NCBI GenBank assembly: GCA_021228405.1 | Contig: JAJQRF010000004.1 | Span: 310,001-374,000, forward strand | Direction of reading: 5' to 3' | Origin: Pyrinomonadaceae bacterium | GTDB taxonomy: Bacteria > Acidobacteriota > Blastocatellia > Pyrinomonadales > Pyrinomonadaceae | Length of the DNA stretch: 64,000 nucleotides | Part shown: positions 27,943 through 32,836 of the stretch, in pieces | Position numbering within the stretch: the stretch's first letter is position 1 | How the letters are laid out: the number at the start of each line of letters is the position of its first letter | Made by a program: the position numbers and the translations under genes | The notes under the pieces: model-generated | What the model saw: only the letters and a program-made list of their open reading frames with translations | Database searches by the model: none | Told to the model about the DNA's origin: nothing

Positions 27943-28908
27943 ATGAAAACCGAATTTGAGTTTCTCGCTAAACTTAAAAATCAATACAACTTAACCAAAA
28001 TCGGCGACGATTGTGCGGTTTTGCCGAAAAACTCAAAAACCGATACGGTCATCACGACCGATCTTTTGGTCGAAGATATTGATTTTCGGCTTTCGTGGAC
28101 AAAGCCCGAATTTCTCGGTCACAAAAGCCTTGCCGTTTCCCTTTCCGACATCGCCGCGATGGGCGCAAAGCCTGTCTGGTCAATGCTTTCAATAGGTGTT
28201 CCGCCAAAAATCTGGAAGACTGATTTTGTCGAAAAATTTTACGAGGGATATATGCGATTGGCAAAAAAATCTGATGTCGAACTCGTCGGCGGCGACGTTT
28301 CAAAAACTCCCGATAAAGTCGTTGTCGATTCGATAGTTGCAGGCGAAGTAAAAAAAGGAAAAGCAATTTTACGTTCGGGCGCAAAAGTCGGCGATTTGAT
28401 CTATGTGACCGGATTCTTGGGCGGCGCAAGCCTTGGTTTAGAACTTCTGGAAAACGGCAAAAATTTTCAAAATTCCAAGTATAAAAATCTGCTTTTGCGC
28501 CAACTTTCGCCTGACCCGCAAACCGAGATCGGGCAAATTTTAGGTTCAAAAAATCTGGCAACTTCGATGATCGATCTCAGCGACGGAATCTCTTCGGATT
28601 TGAAACATATCTGTTCGGCAAGCCGGGTCGGGGCAAAGATTTTCACGAAAAATCTTCCTGTCGAACCTGAAATTTTTAATTTTGAATCAAAACTTCGGGA
28701 CAAAATTTCGTATACGCTCGACGGTGGAGAGGATTTTGAACTGCTTTTTACAGTCGCTCCGAAAAAAAATTTTCAGCTTCAAAAAGCGTTGAAAAATCAC
28801 CATTTCTCACAGCTCGGTGTAATCACTTCAAATAGAGAAATAATTGAGCTTATCACCGCCAGTGAAACGTCTGTTTTACCCTCGAAAGGATTTCAGCATT
28901 TCGAGTAG
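27943..28908 (+). CDS. thiL: Thiamine-monophosphate kinase
   Basis: Phosphorylates thiamine monophosphate to the diphosphate cofactor. 321 residues with the PurM-like motifs KIGDDCAVL, TTDLLVEDIDF, HKSLAVSLSDIAAMGA, LVGGDVSK and SMIDLSDGISSDLKHI. ATG 27943 is chosen: the longer open frame that begins at 27433 lies in the divergent MerR gene and is a shadow. Confidence 0.95.
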   Translation: MKTEFEFLAKLKNQYNLTKIGDDCAVLPKNSKTDTVITTDLLVEDIDFRLSWTKPEFLGHKSLAVSLSDIAAMGAKPVWSMLSIGVPPKIWKTDFVEKFYEGYMRLAKKSDVELVGGDVSKTPDKVVVDSIVAGEVKKGKAILRSGAKVGDLIYVTGFLGGASLGLELLENGKNFQNSKYKNLLLRQLSPDPQTEIGQILGSKNLATSMIDLSDGISSDLKHICSASRVGAKIFTKNLPVEPEIFNFESKLRDKISYTLDGGEDFELLFTVAPKKNFQLQKALKNHHFSQLGVITSNREIIELITASETSVLPSKGFQHFE

Positions 28909-28944
28909 AAAAATCGCTTCGGCAAAAAAAATTCAAAAAAAGTC

Positions 28945-28974
28945 TTGACAATGGATTTTTAGTCGTGCTAAAAC
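28945..28974 (+). promoter_or_regulatory. Promoter upstream of the small ORF at 29027
   Basis: TTGACA (28945-28950) and an extended -10 TGC-TAAAAC (28966-28974), with an 18-bp spacer, point into the RNA island. It serves the 54-codon ORF at 29027 and may also begin the long RNA-gene stretch. Confidence 0.55.
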
Positions 28975-29026
28975 TTTCAACTGTTTGCTGATGAAGTTCA
29001 GCGAATTTTTTTTAGGAGATAATTTT

Positions 29027-29191
29027 GTGATTCGGAATTGGATACATACAGCGCAAACCACGATTGACTTCGCCGCGAATAATGAGATGCGGTCAGGAAG
29101 AAGTCTGTCAGCAGATTTGTGCGGCAATTTTGATAAACCTGATTATCGACCGACACTCGGCGGCGTACTCCGTCAGGATAAAGAGATTTAG
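29027..29191 (+). CDS. Possible 54-residue peptide
   Basis: A GTG start with TAGGAGA 7 bases upstream and a promoter 55 bases upstream opens a 54-residue frame (VIRNWIHTAQTTIDFAANNE ... LRQDKEI). It is not a family I recognise. Start signals and the hairpin after the stop support expression, but the coding nature is uncertain. Confidence 0.45.
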   Translation: MIRNWIHTAQTTIDFAANNEMRSGRSLSADLCGNFDKPDYRPTLGGVLRQDKEI

Positions 29192-29196
29192 AAAAG

Positions 29197-29319
29197 CGGG
29201 AGCGGCAGTTTCCGCTCCCGAAACGTAAAAATTCAGCGGAATTATTATAAAATTCCGAAATTGTTTTAGGAGCGGTAACGCAAAAGTTCTCGAAAGAAAC
29301 TTTAACAGTTACCGCTCCT
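29197..29319 (+). ncRNA. Two consecutive strong hairpins sharing the GGAGCGG core
   Basis: The first, CGGGAGCGG/CCGCTCCCG (29197-29220), has a six-base loop. The second pairs AGGAGCGGTAAC (29268-29279) with GTTACCGCTCCT (29308-29319) and holds an inner AAAGTTCT/AGAAACTTT stem, then a T run. They may be terminators of the small ORF or a small RNA; the shared core means each 5' arm can also pair with the other's 3' arm. Confidence 0.5.
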
Positions 29320-29381
29320 TTTCGTTTTTTAGCGATATTTGACAATTGAATAACCGAAAACAGTTCGGAGATTTCGGCGAT

Positions 29382-29507
29382 ATGTGCGCGAAGATGCGGC
29401 AGTCGCCGGGATTGTCCGAACAGAAACAGAAAAAGGCAGAGAGTTTGGAAAGATTTCTTCTCGCGTTAAAAACTTTGGCGAGTTCCGACGAGAAAAAATC
29501 TTGTTGA
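29382..29507 (+). CDS. Possible 41-residue helical peptide
   Basis: ATG at 29382, with GGAG 11 bases upstream, opens a frame with predicted helix SEQKQKKAESLERFLLALKT. Low complexity is mild and there is no homologue I can name. It lies within a long-range inverted repeat (29431-29443 with 29547-29559), so the region could instead be a structured RNA. Confidence 0.28.
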   Translation: MCAKMRQSPGLSEQKQKKAESLERFLLALKTLASSDEKKSC

Positions 29508-29589
29508 CTTTATTCGGGGCATAATTGCGTCCGAAGTGTGCCTAAATCTCTGCCTTTTTCATTTTTACACAATTTTTTTGATTTTTCAC

Positions 29590-29671
29590 GCATCGTTCGC
29601 CGTCGGCTAAGGCAAGCAGTCTGTAAAACTGTGGCGGAAACGCCCGGAAGGTTCAAATCCTTCACGATGCA
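29590..29671 (+). tRNA. tRNA-Tyr (GTA)
   Basis: 82 nt, class II with a long variable arm (GGCGG-AAA-CGCCC), anticodon loop CTGTAAA. Acceptor GCATCGT/ACGATGC is identical to that of the tRNA-Gly after rtcB, and T arm is GAAGG-TTCAAAT-CCTTC. First tRNA of the island. Confidence 0.93.
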
Positions 29672-29679
29672 ATCAAACC

Positions 29680-29752
29680 GTGAGCGAAACTCAAACGGCT
29701 GAGTGCCGGTCTTCCAAACCGGATGTTGCGGGTTCGATTCCCGTCGCTCACT
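29680..29752 (+). tRNA. tRNA-Gly (TCC)
   Basis: 73 nt, acceptor GTGAGCG/CGCTCAC, anticodon loop CTTCCAA, T loop TTCGATT. Discriminator T. It starts 8 bp after tRNA-Tyr. Confidence 0.92.
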
Positions 29753-29895
29753 TTTATTTTGGATTTTAGATTTTGGATTTTGGATTGGTCTATGGTGAAA
29801 GTCTTCAGTTAAATCGTAAATTGCATCCATTTTTAGCAAAATTGTGAGTAGATAGATAAAAAGCAAATCCAAAATCCAAAATCTAAAATCCTCAG

Positions 29896-29968
29896 AGGCG
29901 CGTAGTTTCAATTGGCAAAATGTCGGTTTCCAAAACCGAAGTTCTCAGTTCAAATCCGAGTGCGCCTG
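29896..29968 (+). tRNA. tRNA-Trp (CCA)
   Basis: 73 nt, acceptor AGGCGCG/TGCGCCT, anticodon loop TTCCAAA. The T stem CTCAG/CCGAG contains an A-C mismatch, and the D stem is weak, so it is structurally sub-optimal. Confidence 0.85.
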
Positions 29969-30102
29969 TCAATTTTTCTCCTCCAAAAGCCGTGAAGAAA
30001 AACGTGATTTCTTCTCCTCTCACCTCACAATTAGATTTTGGATTTCGGATTAATGCTATTTCTTCAATCCGAAATTCAAAATCTAAAATCCAAAATTCCC
30101 TT

Positions 30103-30179
30103 GGGGACGTGGCGCAATCGGAATTTAGCGCAGCTCCGTGCGAAGGAGCAGGTTGGAGGTTCGAGTCCTCTCGTTCCCT
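30103..30179 (+). tRNA. tRNA-Arg (GCG)
   Basis: 77 nt, acceptor GGGGACG/CGTTCCC, D stem GCGC, anticodon loop GTGCGAA, T arm GGAGG-TTCGAGT-CCTCT. Bacteria usually read CGN with an ACG (inosine) anticodon, so a GCG anticodon is unusual. The D loop is large (12 nt). Confidence 0.87.
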
Positions 30180-30189
30180 TTTGTTTTTA

Positions 30190-30264
30190 GGCTTCGTAGC
30201 TCAACGGATTTAGAGCGCAAGAACTCGAATCTTGAAGTTGCGGGTTCAAATCCTGCCGGAGCCG
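30190..30264 (+). tRNA. tRNA-Arg (TCG)
   Basis: 75 nt, acceptor GGCTTCG/CGGAGCC, D stem GCTC/GAGC, T arm GCGGG-TTCAAAT-CCTGC. The anticodon loop ACTCGAA has C at position 33, where U is nearly invariant. Confidence 0.83.
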
Positions 30265-30328
30265 TTTCGATTTGGGATTTCAGATTTCGGATTGAAAGTT
30301 TCGTAATTTGAAATTCGTAATTGAATAT

Positions 30329-30399
30329 TTCGGGTTCGTCTAACGGCAGGACGGCTGACTTTGAATCAGTAAATAGAGGTTCGAATCCTTTACCCGAAG
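30329..30399 (+). tRNA. tRNA-Gln (TTG)
   Basis: 71 nt, acceptor TTCGGGT/ACCCGAA, anticodon loop CTTTGAA, T arm AGAGG-TTCGAAT-CCTTT, discriminator G. Confidence 0.9.
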
Positions 30400-30415
30400 C
30401 CAATTTTTTTCTTAA

Positions 30416-30490
30416 CCGGGTGTTCCGCAGATGGCTACACGGGCTTGCCTTGGGAGCAAGTGTTCGCTGGTTCGAATCCAGCTACCCGGA
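30416..30490 (+). tRNA. tRNA-Pro (TGG)
   Basis: 75 nt, acceptor CCGGGTG/TACCCGG, anticodon loop CTTGGGA, T arm GCTGG-TTCGAAT-CCAGC, discriminator A. Confidence 0.9.
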
Positions 30491-30501
30491 TTTTTTCTTA
30501 A

Positions 30502-30575
30502 GCCGGCGTGGTCTAAATGGCAAAGACGCGAGTCTTAGAAACTCGTTAATGTGAGTTCAAATCTCACCGCCGGTA
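30502..30575 (+). tRNA. tRNA with anticodon TAG (Leu codon CUA) but short variable loop
   Basis: 74 nt, acceptor GCCGGCG/CGCCGGT, D stem GTCT/AGAC, anticodon loop CTTAGAA, T arm GTGAG-TTCAAAT-CTCAC. The variable region is only TTAAT, whereas bacterial tRNA-Leu normally has a long class II variable arm. The charging identity is therefore doubtful. Confidence 0.82.
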
Positions 30576-30642
30576 TTTTGATTTTAGATTTCGGATTTTG
30601 GATTTTAGATTAAGTTGAAATCCGAAATCTAAAATCGCGTTT

Positions 30643-30717
30643 GGGTTGGTGATGTAATTGACAGCATAGAAGTCTTGCAAACTTCCTGTAAGGGTTTGAA
30701 TCCCTTCCGATCCACCA
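30643..30717 (+). tRNA. tRNA-Ala (TGC)
   Basis: 75 nt including an encoded ACCA end, acceptor GGGTTGG/CCGATCC, anticodon loop CTTGCAA. The T loop TTTGAAT has U instead of C at position 56, which breaks the usual G19-C56 contact. Confidence 0.83.
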
Positions 30718-30801
30718 GATTAGATTTTGGATTTTAGATTTTGGATTTTGGATTGAAAGGAGATCATTAATCCAAAATCTAAAACACGCAGTCCATTTCA
30801 A

Positions 30802-30873
30802 GAGGACGAATACAAAGGGTCGCGTGGCTGGTCTTTCAAGCCGGAGAAGCGGGTTTGAGTCCCGCCGTTCTTG
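30802..30873 (+). tRNA. tRNA-Glu (TTC), weak D arm
   Basis: 72 nt, acceptor GAGGACG/CGTTCTT with two G-U pairs, anticodon loop CTTTCAA on a wobble-rich stem, T arm GCGGG-TTTGAGT-CCCGC (U at 56). The D arm is poorly formed. Confidence 0.7.
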
Positions 30874-30947
30874 CCAAAATCATTCAAGATTTAAGGTTCA
30901 AACTCGTAAGTTTTTCAGACTTGAATTTTGAATCTTGAATCTTACCC

Positions 30948-31021
30948 GCGAGCATAGCCAAGCGGACGAAGGCGTTGGTCTGCAAAACCAATCACCGTCG
31001 GTTCAAATCCGACTGCTCGCT
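30948..31021 (+). tRNA. tRNA-Cys (GCA)
   Basis: 74 nt, acceptor GCGAGCA/TGCTCGC, D stem GCC/GGC, anticodon loop CTGCAAA, T arm GTCGG-TTCAAAT-CCGAC, discriminator U, as usual for tRNA-Cys. Confidence 0.92.
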
Positions 31022-31036
31022 TCAATTTTTCTTTTT

Positions 31037-31119
31037 GGAAACGTGATGAAACGGTAGCCATTGCGGTTTGCTAAACCGTCGGGTGAAAGCCTGTGCAGGT
31101 TCGAGTCCTGTCGTTTCCG
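31037..31119 (+). tRNA. tRNA-Ser (GCT)
   Basis: 83 nt, class II with a long variable arm, acceptor GGAAACG/CGTTTCC, anticodon loop TTGCTAA, T arm GCAGG-TTCGAGT-CCTGT, discriminator G. Confidence 0.9.
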
Positions 31120-31127
31120 TCAGATTT

Positions 31128-31194
31128 CGGGCGAATGCCGAAATGATTACATCAACTGTTAATTGAAAAGCATCATTTCGATTTTTGTCGCCCA
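31128..31194 (+). ncRNA. Y-RNA-like RNA, copy 1 (compact, no tRNA-like insert)
   Basis: A 67-nt hairpin. The terminal stem GGGCGA (31129-31134) pairs with TCGCCC (31188-31193), then an internal loop (AUGC against AUUUUUG), then an exact 9-bp stem CGAAATGAT (31139-31147) with ATCATTTCG (31172-31180). It shows the family marks: AATGCCG after the first stem, ATTACAT after the second, and TTGT before the closing CGCC. Confidence 0.72.
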
Positions 31195-31204
31195 ATTCAA
31201 TTTC

Positions 31205-31340
31205 AGGCGAATGCCGAAGCTGACTACACCGGTAGAGCGTTCGAGATAAAAAACTCGAAAGGTCGTCGGTTTAATTCCGACAGTTTGCGAAAGCGGACTT
31301 AGCTCAGTCAAAACAAAATGTCACTTCCCTCTTGTCGCCT
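31205..31340 (+). ncRNA. Y-RNA-like RNA, copy 2, with circularly permuted tRNA domain
   Basis: The terminal stem AGGCGA (31205-31210) pairs with TCGCCT (31335-31340). The inner GAAG-c-TGAC pairs with GTCACTTC. Between them lie, in order: D-stem 3' strand GAGC (31235-31238), an anticodon-like hairpin TTCGAG/CTCGAA, AGGTC, T arm GTCGG-TTTAATT-CCGAC (31265-31281), acceptor 3' strand AGTTTGC (31282-31288), a GAAA linker, acceptor 5' strand GCGGACT (31293-31299), TA, and D-stem 5' strand GCTC (31302-31305). That is a tRNA permuted at the D loop. Confidence 0.75.
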
Positions 31341-31350
31341 TTATTTTTAT

Positions 31351-31424
31351 GTGGTTCGTAGCTTAATCGGCAAAGCACTGCACTGTGAATGCAGCAAATG
31401 CGGGTTCAAATCCCGTCGTTCCAC
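31351..31424 (+). tRNA. tRNA-His (GTG)
   Basis: 74 nt including the G at position -1 opposite C73. Anticodon loop CTGTGAA, T arm GCGGG-TTCAAAT-CCCGT. The acceptor TGGTTCG/CGTTCCA holds two adjacent T-T mismatches (4-69 and 5-68), which is unusual for a functional tRNA. Confidence 0.82.
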
Positions 31425-31562
31425 CCAAAACATTTTGGATTTTAGATTTTGGATTTTGGATTTACTTTGAGGTTTAAAGGAGAGTTTTACAGTTCGATGG
31501 AGAGGTGAATTTTAGTTTAATCTTCAATCCGAAATCCGAAATCTAAAATCCAAAATCACTAT

Positions 31563-31635
31563 GGGGCTGTGGCAGAAAGGTTGATGCACTTCACTGTCTA
31601 TGAAGACGATGACGGTTCGAGTCCGTTCGGTCCCG
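31563..31635 (+). tRNA. tRNA-Asp (GTC)
   Basis: 73 nt, acceptor GGGGCTG/CGGTCCC, anticodon loop CTGTCTA, T arm GACGG-TTCGAGT-CCGTT, discriminator G. Confidence 0.88.
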
Positions 31636-31647
31636 CTCAAATTTTAT

Positions 31648-31719
31648 GGCTGAATAGCTGAGAAAGATTAGCGCAAGTTTGAAAAACTTGAGAGGTCGGT
31701 GCGATACCGACTTCAGCCA
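31648..31719 (+). tRNA. tRNA-Phe (GAA) with aberrant T loop
   Basis: 72 nt, acceptor GGCTGAA/TTCAGCC, anticodon loop TTGAAAA, discriminator A. The T arm is GTCGG-TGCGATA-CCGAC: position 55, normally U (pseudouridine), is G. The D stem is short. Confidence 0.82.
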
Positions 31720-31753
31720 TTTTACTTAAAACCGATCAACCTCAATATTTTTC

Positions 31754-31828
31754 AGCCGATTAGCTCAGTGGATCGAGAGCGGAAGTCTTCTAAACTTCAG
31801 GTCGTTGGTTCAAATCCAACATCGGCTA
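31754..31828 (+). tRNA. tRNA-Arg (TCT)
   Basis: 75 nt, acceptor AGCCGAT/ATCGGCT, D stem GCTC/GAGC, anticodon loop CTTCTAA, T arm GTTGG-TTCAAAT-CCAAC. Fully regular. Confidence 0.92.
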
Positions 31829-31842
31829 ATTCGATTTGTGAT

Positions 31843-31866
31843 TAAGGTTCAAATCCTTTTGTTCCG
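31843..31866 (+). pseudogene. tRNA 3'-end fragment
   Basis: AAGG-TTCAAAT-CCTT followed by TTGTTCC looks like a T arm plus acceptor 3' strand, with no matching 5' part nearby. Probably a broken tRNA gene. Confidence 0.45.
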
Positions 31867-31924
31867 AAATACATATGACAACTTTTAGTTTTTAACTTTG
31901 AATTTCCAGAAAATCCTACCTTAA

Positions 31925-32036
31925 CAAACGCGGACGAAAATTTGCGAGGACGAAAGAATGCTGAATCGATCATTCCTTTGTTCGCAACGAACACACTTGT
32001 CTTTTGTCTGAAGATGCAACTTAAAGTCCGCGTTTG
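31925..32036 (+). ncRNA. Structured RNA candidate with 11-bp closing stem
   Basis: CAAACGCGGAC (31925-31935) pairs exactly with GTCCGCGTTTG (32026-32036). Inside, GGACGAAAGAATG (31948-31960) can pair with CATTCCTTTGTTC (31971-31983), 13 bp with one bulge and G-U pairs, and GTTCG-CAA-CGAAC is an alternative hairpin. It lacks the GGCGAATGCCG mark of the Y-like family. A CCGAAA/TTTCGG hairpin at 32041-32056 follows. Confidence 0.55.
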
Positions 32037-32087
32037 CCTACCGAAACCGCTTTCGGTTCGGGGTTTTGGAAGACAGAAAAATTTTAT

Positions 32088-32160
32088 TGACGGATAACTC
32101 AATCGGTAGAGTGTCGCTCTGTTAAAGCGAAAGTTGCGGGTTCGAGTCCCGCTCTGTCAG
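32088..32160 (+). tRNA. tRNA-Asn (GTT)
   Basis: 73 nt, acceptor TGACGGA/TCTGTCA, D arm ACTC-AATCGGTA-GAGT, anticodon loop CTGTTAA, T arm GCGGG-TTCGAGT-CCCGC, discriminator G. Confidence 0.93.
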
Positions 32161-32250
32161 CCAATTCGATTTTGGATTGGGGATTGCGGATTGCGGATTA
32201 ATCAAAAACGTATAATCCGAAATCCGCAATCCCCAATCCAAAATCCTTTC

Positions 32251-32323
32251 AGGTCGGTAGCTAAGTGGTTAAAGCACTCGCCTTTTAAGCGAGGTATCGT
32301 GGGTTCAAATCCCACCCGACCTA
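32251..32323 (+). tRNA. tRNA-Lys (TTT)
   Basis: 73 nt, acceptor AGGTCGG/CCGACCT, anticodon loop CTTTTAA, T arm GTGGG-TTCAAAT-CCCAC, discriminator A. Last tRNA of the main array. Confidence 0.93.
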
Positions 32324-32405
32324 TTTCGATTTTGGATTTAGATTTTGGATTTTGGATTTTTTTTCAATCCGCAATCCCCAATCAAAAGCCGAAATCTCAA
32401 ACAGT

Positions 32406-32547
32406 TTGGCGAATGCTGAAAGGACTACATTGCCTGAGTAGCACGAGGTCGTTGGTTCGATTCCAGCCTTTCCGGTTTTTTAATTTGTCGGAAAGTAGCT
32501 CAGATGGTAGAGCGCGTAAAAAGTGTCCTTTCCAATCTTGTCGCCAA
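32406..32547 (+). ncRNA. Y-RNA-like RNA, copy 3, with tRNA domain permuted at the anticodon arm
   Basis: Terminal stem TTGGCGA (32406-32412) with TCGCCAA (32541-32547). Inner stem GAAAGGAC (32418-32425) with GTCCTTTC (32525-32532), exact. Between them: T arm GTTGG-TTCGATT-CCAGC (32451-32467), acceptor 3' strand CTTTCCG (32468-32474), a T-rich linker, acceptor 5' strand CGGAAAG (32489-32495, a perfect complement), TA, and a complete D arm GCTC-AGATGGTA-GAGC (32498-32513). The anticodon arm is replaced by the Y stem. Confidence 0.75.
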
Positions 32548-32612
32548 CTTTTCATTTAACATTCAGTATTTATCATTTATCGAAATTCTTACCTGTTAAA
32601 TGATAAATGTTT

Positions 32613-32721
32613 CGGGTGAATGCCGAAAAGACTATATCTCCAAACGTGCCTCGCGGAGTCAGATAACTCCGGTGATCCTAAGCTGTTCATGCACAAACTG
32701 TCTTTTGAATCTTGTCACCCT
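32613..32721 (+). ncRNA. Y-RNA-like RNA, copy 4
   Basis: Terminal stem GGGTGA (32614-32619) with TCACCC (32715-32720), which is a compensated C-G to T-A change against copies 1 and 7. Inner stem AAAAGAC with GTCTTTT. Family marks AATGCCG, ACTATAT and TTGT are present. The interior has a GGAGT/ACTCC hairpin and GTGC/GCAC pairing but no clear tRNA mimicry. It lies 116 bp upstream of rsr. Confidence 0.7.
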
Positions 32722-32735
32722 ATTCGAGTTGCAGA

Positions 32736-32820
32736 GTTGGAGAGTTGCAGTTAGTTGACTGAGTTTTACTCTTCAAATTTCTGCCAACTTTCTGTAACTA
32801 ACTGTAAACCCTGTCAACTA
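32736..32820. repeat. GTTGCAG/GTTGACTG word snapback before rsr
   Basis: GTTGCAGAGTTGGAGAGTTGCAG words (left) face TTTCTGCCAACTTTCTGTAAC words (right), giving a hairpin just ahead of the rsr ribosome site. The same word family reappears after rtcB. Confidence 0.6.
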
Positions 32821-32836
32821 TATTCAGGAGGAAACT

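Larger units (their letters stand above)
29757..32396. repeat. ATTTTGGATT word repeats forming snapback spacers between tRNA genes
   Basis: Spacers between RNA genes are made of ATTTTGGATTTTAGATT-type words in one orientation followed by their complements (AATCCAAAATCTAAAATCC). Copies or half-copies lie near 29757-29786 with 29868-29892, 30030-30096, 30268-30327, 30577-30636, 30718-30785, 30883-30945, 31433-31556, 32166-32245 and 32327-32396. Most can fold into a hairpin isolating one RNA gene from the next. Confidence 0.85.

Noticed and set aside
31843-31866. An additional complete tRNA
   Set aside because: Only a T arm and acceptor 3' strand are visible; no 5' half or anticodon arm is found.
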